A DNA stretch of 64,000 nucleotides from Brachybacterium alimentarium (GCF_002332425.1 NZ_NRGS01000011.1:124001-188000), one strand, 5' to 3'; counted from the first letter of the stretch, positions 15,703 through 23,925 are shown. The notes: generated from the letters alone by a model not told the origin. A program made the numbers and translations.

Positions 15703-16551
15703 ATGTCTGCAGGCAAGCCCGCCGTCCCGTCCCTCGAGCTGGCCGGTGGCCACTCGATCCCGCAGCTCGGCTACGGGGTGTTCAAGGTCGAGAACGACGT
15801 CGCGGCCGACGTCACGCTCACGGCCCTCGAGGCCGGCTACCGCCACCTCGACACCGCGAAGGTCTACGGCAACGAGGAGGGCGTGGGCCGGGCGATCCGC
15901 ACCTCCGGGGTTCCTCGCGAGGAGCTGTTCGTGACCACCAAGCTGTGGAACGACGCGCAGGCCTTCGACGACGCGATCGCCGCGTGCGAGGCCTCCCTCG
16001 AGCGTCTCGGCCTGGACTACGTGGATCTGTACCTCGTGCACTGGGCCGTGCCCTCGCAGGGTCAGTACGTCGAGGCCTGGAAGGCCCTGATCGAGCTGCA
16101 GCAGCGGGGTCTCGTCCGCGCCATCGGCGTCTCGAACTACCCGGCGGAGCAGCTCCAGGAGATCATCGAGACCACGGGCGTCGCTCCCGCGATCCACCAG
16201 ATCGAGCTGCACCCCTACTTCCAGCAGCGCGAGCTGCGCGAGATCCATGCGCAGCACGGGATCCTCACCGAGGCGTGGGGACCGCTGGGCCAGGGCAAGT
16301 CCGACCTGCTGGAGAACCCGGTGGTCACCGGCATCGCCGAGGCGCACGGCGCGAGCCCGGCGCAGGTGGTCCTGGCCTGGCACCTCGCGCACAGCATCGT
16401 GACGATCCCGAAGTCGGTCACGCCCTCCCGCATCGTGGAGAACCTCGCGGCCGCTGAGCTCGAGCTCACGGCCGACGAGGTCGCCGCGATCGACGACCTG
16501 GACCGGCCCGACGGCCGCGGCGGCGCAGATCCGGCCACCAAGACCTCCTGA
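15703..16551 (+). CDS. Aldo/keto reductase (second paralogue)
   Basis: A 282-residue paralogue of the enzyme at 12948. The catalytic set is intact: HLDTAKVYGNEEGVG (Asp, Tyr), VTTKLWND (Lys), LYLVHWAVPSQ (His), and IPKSVTPSRIVENL for coenzyme. GAGAGGAACCCCC precedes the ATG. It diverges from the DHA2 efflux gene and converges on the siderophore operon, with a shared hairpin in between. Physiological substrates are unknown. The two copies either side of one efflux pump suggest duplication and later insertion of the pump, or joint use in detoxifying carbonyl compounds; both ideas are inference. Confidence 0.92.
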   Translation: MSAGKPAVPSLELAGGHSIPQLGYGVFKVENDVAADVTLTALEAGYRHLDTAKVYGNEEGVGRAIRTSGVPREELFVTTKLWNDAQAFDDAIAACEASLERLGLDYVDLYLVHWAVPSQGQYVEAWKALIELQQRGLVRAIGVSNYPAEQLQEIIETTGVAPAIHQIELHPYFQQRELREIHAQHGILTEAWGPLGQGKSDLLENPVVTGIAEAHGASPAQVVLAWHLAHSIVTIPKSVTPSRIVENLAAAELELTADEVAAIDDLDRPDGRGGADPATKTS

Positions 16552-16557
16552 CCCGGG

Positions 16558-16588
16558 GCAGGGCGCGAGGCACGTCCCCGCGCCCTGC
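16558..16588. terminator. Terminator between aldo/keto reductase and siderophore operon
   Basis: GCAGGGCGCG (16558-16567) pairs with CGCGCCCTGC (16579-16588) around an 11-base loop, between converging genes. Confidence 0.7.
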
Positions 16589-16617
16589 GCCCTGCGACCC
16601 GCGCGCTGCGACCTCCG

Positions 16618-17373
16618 TCAGAAGTAGACCGCGAGCGGCCCCGTCGGCCCCTCGATGACCTGCACCGGGGTGTCGAACACACGACTGAGCACCGCGCCGT
16701 CCATGATCTCGGCGACGGGGCCGGCCTCGACCACTCCGCCGTTCTTCATGGCGACGATGTGGTCCGCGTAGTGGGCCGCGAAGTTGATGTCGTGCAGCAC
16801 CACCACGATGGTGCGGCCCAGCTCCCGGGCGGCATCGCGCAGGCGACCCATCATCTGCACGCTGTGGCGCATGTCGAGGTTGTTCAGCGGCTCGTCCAGC
16901 AGCACGTACTCGGTGTCCTGGGCGAGCACCATGGCCACGTAGGCGCGTTGACGCTGCCCGCCGGAGAGCTCATCGAGATAGCGGCTCTCGAGCTCGTCGA
17001 GGTGGAGGAAGTCGATCGCCTCGGAGATCTTCTGCTCGTCCAGCGGGGTCAGGCGCCCCTTGGAGTAGGGGAACCGCCCGAAGCCCACCAGCTGGCGCAC
17101 GGTGAGGCGGGTGATGAAGTGGTTCTCCTGGCGCAGCACCGAGAGAATCTTCGCGAGGTCCTTCGAGGCCGTCGAGGCGATGTCGTACCCGGCCACCTCG
17201 ATCGCGCCCTCGTCGATCCCCAGCAGCCGCCCCACCATCGTCAGCAGCGTGGACTTCCCCGCGCCGTTCGGGCCCACCAGGGCGGTCACGCCGCCGGAGG
17301 GGATGTCGAGGGTGACCGGCCCGATCTCGACGGTCTCCGAATACTGCTTGCGCACCGCATCGATGCTGATCAC
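16618..17373 (-). CDS. Iron-siderophore ABC transporter ATP-binding protein
   Basis: A 251-residue ATPase with Walker A GPNGAGKS, signature LSGGQRQRA, Walker B YVLLDEP and the switch histidine in VVLHD. RQENHFITRLTVRQLVGFGRFPYSKGR is the form seen in YclP/FatE-like ATPases for catecholate or hydroxamate siderophores. The GTG start at 17373 overlaps the stop of the upstream permease by four bases (GTGA), so translation is coupled. It is the last gene of a binding protein - permease - permease - ATPase operon controlled by an iron box at 20689. Confidence 0.9.
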   Translation of the reverse strand: MISIDAVRKQYSETVEIGPVTLDIPSGGVTALVGPNGAGKSTLLTMVGRLLGIDEGAIEVAGYDIASTASKDLAKILSVLRQENHFITRLTVRQLVGFGRFPYSKGRLTPLDEQKISEAIDFLHLDELESRYLDELSGGQRQRAYVAMVLAQDTEYVLLDEPLNNLDMRHSVQMMGRLRDAARELGRTIVVVLHDINFAAHYADHIVAMKNGGVVEAGPVAEIMDGAVLSRVFDTPVQVIEGPTGPLAVYF

Positions 17374-18509
17374 AGGCGCCCCTTCCGCATGATGACGACG
17401 AGGAACACGGTCCCGCCGACGAGTTCGATGATGATGGAGACGACGCCCTGCGCGTAGAACACGTGGTTCATCACGAAGTAGGCGCCGGCGAGCACGACGA
17501 AGCCGATCAGCACGCCCACCGGGAGCAGACGGCGATGGTCGTGGGTGCCCGCGAGCTGGTAGGTCAGCGTCGCGACCAGGAAGCCGAAGAAGGTCATCGG
17601 TCCGATCAGCGCGGTCGAGACCGCCATCAGCACCGAGACCAGCACCAGGGTGTAGATGGTCTGGCGGCCGTGGTCCACGCCGACGTTCAGGCACACATCC
17701 CGGCCCAGGGAGATCACGTTCAGGGTGCGGGCATTCAGCCAGACCAGCACCCCGGCCACCAGGCACAGCGGGATCGCGTAGGGCAGGTACTCGACGCTCG
17801 CATTGGTGACGGAGCCGAACAGGCGAGCCGTGAGCACATCGAACTCGCTCGGGGTGAGCAGGCGCTGCATGAAGCTGGAGACCGACCCCAGGCCACCTCC
17901 GAGGATGATGCCGATCAGCAGCATCACCTGCAGGTTCGCGTACTTTCCTCGCAGCAGCCAGCCGTACAGCGCCACGGACAGCGCCACCATCAGCGCCACC
18001 TGCAGCAGGAACTGGCCCGTGCCCTGCAGGGCGACCACACCGGCCACCCCGAGGAAGTACACGGCGCCGGTCTGGATCACGGTGTACAACGATTCGAAGC
18101 CCATGATCGACGGCGTGATGATGCGGTTGCTGGTGACCGTCTGGAAGGCGATCGTGGCGACGGCCTGGCAGAACGCGGCCACGCCCATCACCACCAGGGA
18201 GGTCGCCCGCATCTCGGCGATCAGCCAGAACCCGCGACTGCCCACCGGCATCGGGTTGTCGATCGCGAGCAGGCCCAGCGCGAAGCCCGCGGCGAGCACC
18301 AGGAGGGCGCCGAGCACGATCCAGTAGCGCACCTGGGCCGCACGGTCGCGGAACGCGCCCGAGCCGCTGCGGGACCGGTGCGGGACGCCCAGCGGGGCGA
18401 TGTCCTCCGCGGTGTCCGTGGGGGCGGTGGAGATGTCGAGATGGTCGTCGCCGGTCGGGCCGCCGAGACGGCGGCTCCCGGGAGCGGTGCGCGTGCGGAG
18501 ATCATCCAT
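17370..18509 (-). CDS. Iron-chelate ABC transporter permease (second subunit)
   Basis: A 379-residue BtuCD-type permease with about nine membrane helices after a ~55-residue soluble N-terminus. GVAAFCQAVATIAFQTVTSNRIITPSIMGFESLY has the ordering seen in YclO/FatC-like subunits, and the loop GRDVCLNVGVDHGRQTIY contacts the ATPase. The ATG at 18509 overlaps the end of the first permease by eight bases, and its stop overlaps the ATPase start, so the three are translated as a coupled set. The two permeases form a heterodimer in the membrane for ferric-siderophore import. Confidence 0.88.
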   Translation of the reverse strand: MDDLRTRTAPGSRRLGGPTGDDHLDISTAPTDTAEDIAPLGVPHRSRSGSGAFRDRAAQVRYWIVLGALLVLAAGFALGLLAIDNPMPVGSRGFWLIAEMRATSLVVMGVAAFCQAVATIAFQTVTSNRIITPSIMGFESLYTVIQTGAVYFLGVAGVVALQGTGQFLLQVALMVALSVALYGWLLRGKYANLQVMLLIGIILGGGLGSVSSFMQRLLTPSEFDVLTARLFGSVTNASVEYLPYAIPLCLVAGVLVWLNARTLNVISLGRDVCLNVGVDHGRQTIYTLVLVSVLMAVSTALIGPMTFFGFLVATLTYQLAGTHDHRRLLPVGVLIGFVVLAGAYFVMNHVFYAQGVVSIIIELVGGTVFLVVIMRKGRL

Positions 18510-19503
18510 GGCGGCGCTGCCTGAGCAGGAGGGCGATGAAGACGATCGCGCCGAGGATCCCGAGGATCAGGGAGACCGGCACTTCGAAGGGCATGATGAT
18601 CGTGCGGCTGACCAGATCGCACACGGTGACGATGGCGATGCCCAGCAGGCACACCCACGGCAGGTTGCTGCGCAGGTCGTCGCCCCGGACCAGGGAGACG
18701 ACGTTGGGCACGATGAGGCCCAGGAAGGGCAGATTGCCCACCACCACGGTGACCACGCCGGTGGCGATCGCGACCAGGCCGGTGCCCATCAGCAGCACGC
18801 GCTGGTAGTTCACGCCGACGTTGGTGGCGATGTCCTCCCCGAGCCCGGCCACGGTGAGGCGATCCGCCACGAAGAACACGGCGATGCCGACGGCCAGCAC
18901 GATCCACAGCACCTCGTACTGCCCTCGCAGCACCGAGGTGAACGACCCCGCGAACCACACGCCGAGGTTCTGCAGCGCGTCGAACTGGAGCGCCACGAAC
19001 GAGGAGACCGCGCCCACGACCGAGCCCAGCATGATGCCGATGATCGGCACGATCAGCGAGCTGCGCAGGGTCACCCGTCGCAGGAACAGGAAGAACACCA
19101 TCGTGCCCACGAAGGAGAAGACGATCGCGACCACCATGCGGGTCAGCAGATCGGCCCCGGGGCTCACGACCATCACCAGGATCAGGCCCAGGCCCGCCCA
19201 TTCGGTGGTGCCCGTGGTCGAGGGCTCCACGAAGCGGTTCTGGGTCATCAGCTGCATGATCAGCCCGGACATCGCCATCGCGGCCCCGGCCAGGACCAGC
19301 GCGATGGTGCGCGGCACGCGGGTGATCGCGAACATCTCGGCGCCGTCCTCGGCGCCGAAGACGTCGTAGACGCCCGTCAGGAGCGAGGCGACCAGCAGCA
19401 GCGCCACGGCGACGATGCCGACGACGAGCTTGCCGTCGAGCAGCCGTTCGCGACCGCGCCGGCGCGCGGGCGGCGCGTCGGCCGTGAGGGAGGCGTGGGA
19501 CAT
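18502..19503 (-). CDS. Iron-chelate ABC transporter permease (first subunit)
   Basis: The ATG at 19503 (CAGGTG upstream) gives 333 residues; the frame runs on upstream without domain character. There are about nine membrane helices. Helix 2 has ITRVPRTIALVLAGAAMAMSGLIMQLMTQNRFVEPSTTG, the BtuC-type motif, and GLGEDIATNVGVNYQRVL is the coupling loop to the ATPase. It resembles YclN/FatD. It follows the binding-protein gene after 118 bases that contain a large hairpin, and overlaps the second permease by eight bases. Confidence 0.89.
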   Translation of the reverse strand: MSHASLTADAPPARRRGRERLLDGKLVVGIVAVALLLVASLLTGVYDVFGAEDGAEMFAITRVPRTIALVLAGAAMAMSGLIMQLMTQNRFVEPSTTGTTEWAGLGLILVMVVSPGADLLTRMVVAIVFSFVGTMVFFLFLRRVTLRSSLIVPIIGIMLGSVVGAVSSFVALQFDALQNLGVWFAGSFTSVLRGQYEVLWIVLAVGIAVFFVADRLTVAGLGEDIATNVGVNYQRVLLMGTGLVAIATGVVTVVVGNLPFLGLIVPNVVSLVRGDDLRSNLPWVCLLGIAIVTVCDLVSRTIIMPFEVPVSLILGILGAIVFIALLLRQRRHG

Positions 19504-19560
19504 CAGAGCACCTGACAGGAAGAGAGGAGAGAGAACGGAAGGACGGGGTGAACGCACACC

Positions 19561-19596
19561 GCGGCGGACGGGGCCCTGTGGGCCTCCGTCCGCCGC
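19561..19596 (-). terminator. Intra-operon hairpin between siderophore-binding protein and permease genes
   Basis: GCGGCGGACGG plus GGCCC (19561-19576) pairs with 19580-19596 with one bulged base and a three-base loop. The very strong stem lies inside the operon, after the binding-protein gene. It probably acts as a partial terminator or as a 3' stabiliser that keeps binding-protein mRNA in excess over permease mRNA. Confidence 0.65.
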
Positions 19597-19621
19597 GCGG
19601 TGCTCACGGGACGAGCATGGC

Positions 19622-20632
19622 TCAGGCGTTGCCCTCGAAGGCGTCCGCCAGCGTCTCGAAGTACTCGGTGTACGTCTGGATGGACTCGTTGGTGTACGTG
19701 TCCGCCGGCATGTAGACGATGTTGCCCTCGGTGATGGCCGTGACCCCCGCCAGCGCCTCGGAGGACTCCAGGACGGTGTCGGCCGGCTCGTACTCCGGAT
19801 CGTCTGCGGAGATCGCGGCATCACGGTCCATCACCAGGATCCAGTCCGGGTTGGAGTCCGCGATGGCCTCGACGGAGATGTCGTCGCCCTGGTCGTCGTC
19901 GCTCGCTCCCTCGACCTCGAGCGCCGGGACGAAGTCGAAGGCATCGAAGGTCCAGCCCAGCGCGCGGCCGGCGCCGGGGGCGATGTAGCCGATCTCGCCG
20001 CCGGAGACGTTGACGGCCATGACCGTCGAGGATCCGTCGTAGGCGGCCTGGACGCGCTCCATCGAGGAGTCGAGCGCGGTGCCGAGCTCTTCCGCCTCGG
20101 TCTCCTTCTCGAAGACCTGGCCGAGGACCGCCACCTGGCGCTTCAGCTCCTCCGCGAAGGGCTCGTCGTCGCGGGGGTCGAGCTCGAGGATGCTGGCGTC
20201 GGGGGCGTACTTCACGAAGTCGTCGTGGTACTGCGAGAAGCGCTGGCCGTTGATGATCAGCGTGGGCTCCGCGGCGACGACGGCCTCGAGGTCGGGCTCG
20301 CGGTGGTTGCCGAGGTCGATGATCGACTCGTCGTCCTTGAGGGAGTTGGTCGACGGCATGAGGGCACGGGCTGCGGCGGTCAGGGTGACACCCCAGCTCT
20401 CGAGGGTCTCGAAGGTGCGGTTGTCCGTGGCGACGACGGACTTGGGCGGGACCTGGACGCTCTGGGTGCCGTTGTTGTCCTCGATCTCGATCGTGCCGGC
20501 GGCGTCGGCGGCGCCCGCGTCGGACGCACCGCCGCTCGCCGCGTCGCTGGAGCCGCCGCAGGCGGCGAGGGCAAGGCCGAGTGCACCGGCGGCGGAGACG
20601 GCGCCGAGGTGCCGACGGGTGATCGCAGTCAT
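19622..20632 (-). CDS. Siderophore ABC transporter substrate-binding lipoprotein
   Basis: A 336-residue lipoprotein: TRR, a hydrophobic stretch, then lipobox ALAAC with Cys near residue 24 and a Ser/Gly/Ala linker. The core is the two-lobe fold of FatB/YclQ-like proteins. Stretches include VVATDNRTFETLESWGVTL, INGQRFSQYHDDFVKYAP and DWILVMDRDAAI. It binds ferric siderophore at the outer membrane face and hands it to the permeases encoded downstream. It is the first gene of the operon and lies behind a 19-base IdeR/DtxR-type box, so repression by iron-loaded regulator is expected. The exact siderophore is not evident. Confidence 0.9.
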   Translation of the reverse strand: MTAITRRHLGAVSAAGALGLALAACGGSSDAASGGASDAGAADAAGTIEIEDNNGTQSVQVPPKSVVATDNRTFETLESWGVTLTAAARALMPSTNSLKDDESIIDLGNHREPDLEAVVAAEPTLIINGQRFSQYHDDFVKYAPDASILELDPRDDEPFAEELKRQVAVLGQVFEKETEAEELGTALDSSMERVQAAYDGSSTVMAVNVSGGEIGYIAPGAGRALGWTFDAFDFVPALEVEGASDDDQGDDISVEAIADSNPDWILVMDRDAAISADDPEYEPADTVLESSEALAGVTAITEGNIVYMPADTYTNESIQTYTEYFETLADAFEGNA

Positions 20633-20688
20633 GGAGAAGACCTCTGCTCATCAGTGGTGGGGGAATCGCTCCACGGTGGAGCTGCCAC

Positions 20689-20707
20689 TGAGGCTAGCCT
20701 CACCTCC
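20689..20707 (-). promoter_or_regulatory. DtxR/IdeR-type iron box for the siderophore operon
   Basis: On the minus strand the site reads GGAGGTGAGGCTAGCCTCA, agreeing at 14 of 19 positions with the iron-box consensus TTAGGTTAGGCTAACCTAA. The core TGAGGCTAGCCTCA is a perfect palindrome. It lies 57 bases before the binding-protein start, where a regulator would block the promoter. Confidence 0.75.
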
Positions 20708-20764
20708 GAACTTTTCGCCACTGCAGGCTTGCGTTATTGGACTTTCCGCGCTGTGATCGTTCCC

Positions 20765-21556
20765 TCAGGCAACAATCCGGTCACGGAACCCGTGGTCAGG
20801 GACGGTTCTCGTGATAATTCGCGCGAGGAGGAGGCTCAGCGGCGGGATCAGGAGCATCGAAGCCAGGACGTCTGTCGAGTAGTGCATGCCCACGGCCACC
20901 CGGGACCAGGCGGTGGCCAGGACGACGAGCGTGGCGAGGGCGATTCCGAGACCGATCCGGAACCGGGTGGTGGCGGCCGGGAGTGCGCACAGGATCGCGA
21001 GGCAGAGGGCGGTGGCGAAGGCGGTGTGGCCGCTGGGGTAGCTGAAGGACGTGGGCTCGGCGAGCAGCTGATGGAGCAGCAGATCGCCGTCGGGGCGGGG
21101 GCGACGCACCACGAGCTTGACCACTGCGACGAACCCCCAGGGCACGGCGATCATCACAGCCAGGCGCGCTCCGATGAGCAGGCTGCGCCGCACCATGCCC
21201 GCAGCCAGCGCGGCGGCCACTGCGAGAGCGACTGCCACGCGCGGCCCGAAGACGAGATCGATGCCGAGAGCGATGCGGGCAGCAGGCCCCGTGAGCGTGC
21301 GGTTCGCCGCATCGCTCAGGGCCAGGTCGAGGGAGGCCACGGCGGCCGAGCCGCGAACCAGCAGGCCCAGCAGGGCCACCACCGTGACCAGGCCCAGGAT
21401 CACCGCCCCGAGCCGGAGCCCGGCCCGAAGAGCGCTGCGGCGTGCGTCGGCGTCGGGTGGCGCGGGGTGGGACGGCACGGTGTCGGGCGGCGTGGGGTGG
21501 GGCGGCACGGCGCGAGGGGTGTCCCGGGAAGGCGGGGGCGTCGCAGGAGTGGTCAC
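20765..21556 (-). CDS. PAP2 superfamily phosphatase (membrane)
   Basis: About 263 residues. The three PAP2 phosphatase motifs are intact: KLVVRRPRP, PSGH and SRVAVGMHYSTD. Six membrane segments follow an N-terminal ~35-residue Pro/His/Asp-rich stretch that holds two imperfect copies of a PP/SHPxPPD unit. Family members dephosphorylate undecaprenyl pyrophosphate, phosphatidate or phosphatidylglycerophosphate at the membrane. The frame can also start at a GTG at 21577, but that codon lies within a hairpin (21567-21597), so I prefer the GTG at 21556; a CACACT -10-like box seven bases before it suggests a leaderless message. It reads toward the siderophore operon. Confidence 0.78.
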   Translation of the reverse strand: MTTPATPPPSRDTPRAVPPHPTPPDTVPSHPAPPDADARRSALRAGLRLGAVILGLVTVVALLGLLVRGSAAVASLDLALSDAANRTLTGPAARIALGIDLVFGPRVAVALAVAAALAAGMVRRSLLIGARLAVMIAVPWGFVAVVKLVVRRPRPDGDLLLHQLLAEPTSFSYPSGHTAFATALCLAILCALPAATTRFRIGLGIALATLVVLATAWSRVAVGMHYSTDVLASMLLIPPLSLLLARIITRTVPDHGFRDRIVA

Positions 21557-21566
21557 GCAGACCAGT

Positions 21567-21597
21567 GTGCCCCGCACCGGTCATCCGTGCGGGGCAC
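21567..21597 (-). terminator. Second hairpin after doxX, touching the PAP2 start
   Basis: GTGCCCCGCA (21567-21576) pairs with TGCGGGGCAC (21588-21597). With the hairpin at 21612-21640 it gives a tandem pair that should stop read-through from the DoxX gene into the PAP2 gene. Confidence 0.55.
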
Positions 21598-21611
21598 CTG
21601 ATCCACGCCGG

Positions 21612-21640
21612 CTGACGCCGCCGTCATCAGGCGGCGTCAG
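21612..21640 (-). terminator. Terminator after doxX
   Basis: CTGACGCCGCC (21612-21622) pairs perfectly with GGCGGCGTCAG (21630-21640) around a seven-base loop, 16 bases past the DoxX stop. Confidence 0.8.
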
Positions 21641-21656
21641 TCGCCATCGAGCGGGG

Positions 21657-22076
21657 TCAGGCGTCGAGCGACTTCTTCGCGCCGCCGGAGAACAGCAGCG
21701 CACCGGCGATCGCGAGCAGCCAGGTGTCCTTGGCGATGGCGGTGCCGTCCTGCGTGGGGCGCACGCCGTCGGACTCGGTCATCCCGGGGGTGCGCAGGTA
21801 CATCGACACCATGGAGCCCGAGAAGGCCGCGAGGCCGAGGCCGGCGACCTTGGTGGGCACGAAGGGCAGCAGCAGCGAGGCCCCCACGGCGATCTCGCCG
21901 TAGCTGAGGAACTTCGCGAACTGCTCCGGGGTCAGCTTCGCCAGGGGCGGGACGCCCTGGGCGGCCATGCTCTGCAGGCCGGCGGCCGCCTCGGCGGGCA
22001 GGCCGAGCTTGCCGATGCCGGAGTTGAGGATGAAGGCGCCGGGGACGGCGCGGAGGAGGGCGGTGCTGAGCGACAT
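21657..22076 (-). CDS. DoxX family membrane protein
   Basis: The ATG at 22076 has AGGAG six to seven bases before it and gives 139 residues, normal for the family. Four membrane segments are apparent. The first begins ALLRAVPGAFILNSGIGKLGLP, the DoxX opening, and SYGEIAVGASLLLPFVPTKVAGLGL forms helices 2-3. DoxX-like proteins support respiratory or redox complexes in the membrane; the exact role here is unknown. An upstream in-frame ATG at 22115 lacks a ribosome site. It diverges from the DMT exporter at 22206. Confidence 0.82.
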   Translation of the reverse strand: MSLSTALLRAVPGAFILNSGIGKLGLPAEAAAGLQSMAAQGVPPLAKLTPEQFAKFLSYGEIAVGASLLLPFVPTKVAGLGLAAFSGSMVSMYLRTPGMTESDGVRPTQDGTAIAKDTWLLAIAGALLFSGGAKKSLDA

Positions 22077-22149
22077 GAGGTTCTCCTGGATCGGGATGCT
22101 TTCGTTTTCAACCATAAGGCAGGGCGGCGCGGCTGTCGACCCGTCGCGA

Positions 22150-22206
22150 GATACTGGCACGATGTTCTTCCCCGCAGCATTCGACCTCTCCGCGCCCGCA
22201 CCCTGA
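22150..22206 (+). promoter_or_regulatory. -10 box and 14-codon leader reading frame coupled to the DMT exporter
   Basis: GATACT (22150-22155) is followed by six bases and an ATG at 22162 that opens the peptide MFFPAAFDLSAPAP, ending with TGA at 22204-22206. The last base of that stop is the first base of the exporter's ATG (TGATG). The spacing fits a leaderless transcript beginning at the leader ATG, with the exporter translated by coupling. No ribosome-binding site serves the exporter itself. Confidence 0.45.
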
Positions 22207-23069
22207 TGAGCACGTTCGCCCTCGCTCTCGTCCTCGTGGCGGCACTCTGCCACGCGGTGTGGAACCTCGCGGCGAAACGGGTGCGCACCGACGGCTACGC
22301 CTTCGTGTGGAGCTACGACCTGGGCTCCGTCCTGCTGTGGGCGCCCCTCGCGATCATCTCCCTCGTGCAGTCCGGGATCGGGTTCTCGCCGGCGCTGCTC
22401 CTGGCGCCGCTGGTCTCCGGGGTGCTGCACATCGCCTACCAGCTGACCCTGCAGACGGGATACGCCCGCGCCGATCTCGGGGTGGTCTATCCGGTGGCCC
22501 GCGGGGTCGGTCCGGTGCTCAGCATGGTGGTCGCGATCCTGGTGCTCGGCGAGCGACCGGGCTGGGCGGCCGCCCTGGGCGCGCTCGTGGTGGTCGGCGG
22601 CATCGTGGTGGTGGCGACCGGGCGCTCCGCCGCGGGCCGCCACGGGCTGCGCGCCGGCGTCGCCTGGGGCGCGGCGACAGGGCTCGCCATCGCCGCCTAT
22701 ACGCTGTGGGACAGCTACTCGGTCGCCACCCTCGAGCTGCCGCCCGTCCTCTACTTCGTGACCAGCTGCCTGTGGCAGGTCGTGCTCATGACGCCGACGC
22801 TGCTGCGACGCCATCGCGCGAGCCTGCCCCCGGTGCTCCGCCTGCACTGGCGGGAGATCGTGCTGGTCGCGGTCCTGTCGCCGCTGGCGTACATCCTGGT
22901 GCTGGAGGCGATGCGCACCGCGCCCGTCTCCCTCGTCGCCCCCGCCCGGGAGTCGAGCATCGTCGTGGGCTCGCTGCTGGCCTGGTGGCTGTTCAAGGAG
23001 CCCGATCCGCTGCGACGGATGCTCGGCGCAGCGATCGTGCTCGCGGGGATCGTGCTCATCGCGGTGTGA
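22206..23069 (+). CDS. EamA/DMT family transporter
   Basis: A 287-residue protein with ten membrane helices in two EamA repeats, the usual drug/metabolite exporter layout. The first repeat has AALCHAVWNLAAKR at its start and VVYPVARGVGPVLSMVVAILVLGERPG; the second has LVAPARESSIVVGSLLAWWLFKEPD, the paired pseudo-repeat motif. Substrate is unknown; relatives export amino acids or metabolites. The ATG overlaps the stop of a 14-codon leader frame by one base. It converges on the methyltransferase gene with only 25 bases between. Confidence 0.85.
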   Translation: MSTFALALVLVAALCHAVWNLAAKRVRTDGYAFVWSYDLGSVLLWAPLAIISLVQSGIGFSPALLLAPLVSGVLHIAYQLTLQTGYARADLGVVYPVARGVGPVLSMVVAILVLGERPGWAAALGALVVVGGIVVVATGRSAAGRHGLRAGVAWGAATGLAIAAYTLWDSYSVATLELPPVLYFVTSCLWQVVLMTPTLLRRHRASLPPVLRLHWREIVLVAVLSPLAYILVLEAMRTAPVSLVAPARESSIVVGSLLAWWLFKEPDPLRRMLGAAIVLAGIVLIAV

Positions 23070-23094
23070 GGCCGCCGGCGGTCAGCGGGTCCGC

Positions 23095-23925
23095 TCAGGC
23101 CCGGGCGATGACCTCCCCGTGCAGCAGGGCGAACCAGCCATCCTCGTTCGCGGCCCAGCGGCGGAAGTCCTCCGCCATCGCGCCGCGCTCCGCGGCGTCG
23201 GCCCAGCCCTCCCGCTCGAGCTGGTCGGCGAACGGGCCTGCGGTGAGCCTGCCGGCGCAGGTCGCCGCCCAGGCCGCACGGGACTCGGGGGTTGCGTGCA
23301 GCCACGTCGAGGCACCCGGTTCAACGTCCTCGAAGCCCGCCTCGTGCGCCCAGGCGAGCAGCCGCCGACCGGCGTCGGGCGTGCCGCCGTTGGCTCGGGC
23401 GGCACGCAGGTACAGCTCCCGCCAGCGGTCGATCCCCGGCGCCTCGGGGAACCACCGGAACCCCTCGTAGTCGCTGTCGCGCACCGCGACGATCCCACCC
23501 GGGCGGGTGACCCTCCGGGCCTCGGCGAGCGCGGCCACCGGGCGCGGCAGATGCTGCAGCACCTGGTGGGCATGGACGACATCGAAGGCGTCGCTCTCGA
23601 AGGCCAGATCCTGGGCGTCCCCCACCACGACCTCCACCTCGGCCAGCCCCTGGCGCTGCAGCTCGGCGCGGGTGAACGCCGCCGCCTCCTCCCCCACCTC
23701 GAGCGCCGTGACGTTCCGGGGGCCGACGATCCGGGCGAGGCCCGCGGTGATCGTGCCCGCGCCGCTGCCCACGTCGAGCAGCCGCTGCCCGTTTCGAAGC
23801 TGCGGGAGCAGGTGCGCGGCGGAGTTCTCGGCCGTGCGGGCGCGATGGCTGTCGAGCACGGCGGCCCCGTAGCCGTGGGTGTACGCGGCGCCGGAGGAGG
23901 GGGTGCTGGACGGGGTGGTGGGCAT
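23095..23925 (-). CDS. Class I SAM-dependent methyltransferase
   Basis: A 276-residue protein. LLDVGSGAGTITAGLARIVG is the SAM-binding motif I, VTALEVGEEA the acidic strand-2 site, VVVGDAQDLAFESDAFDVVHAHQVLQHL motifs II-III, and RVTRPGGIVAVRD the post-III strand. This is the UbiE/Methyltransf_11 type, methylating small molecules; the substrate is unknown. The ATG at 23925 has no Shine-Dalgarno, but a TAGCGT box lies six bases before it, so translation is probably leaderless. The gene stands alone between converging and same-strand neighbours. Confidence 0.84.
   Translation of the reverse strand: MPTTPSSTPSSGAAYTHGYGAAVLDSHRARTAENSAAHLLPQLRNGQRLLDVGSGAGTITAGLARIVGPRNVTALEVGEEAAAFTRAELQRQGLAEVEVVVGDAQDLAFESDAFDVVHAHQVLQHLPRPVAALAEARRVTRPGGIVAVRDSDYEGFRWFPEAPGIDRWRELYLRAARANGGTPDAGRRLLAWAHEAGFEDVEPGASTWLHATPESRAAWAATCAGRLTAGPFADQLEREGWADAAERGAMAEDFRRWAANEDGWFALLHGEVIARA

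Noticed and set aside
20765..21577. PAP2 start at GTG 21577
   Set aside because: That codon lies within the hairpin 21567-21597; the GTG at 21556 avoids it. The upstream choice cannot be fully excluded.
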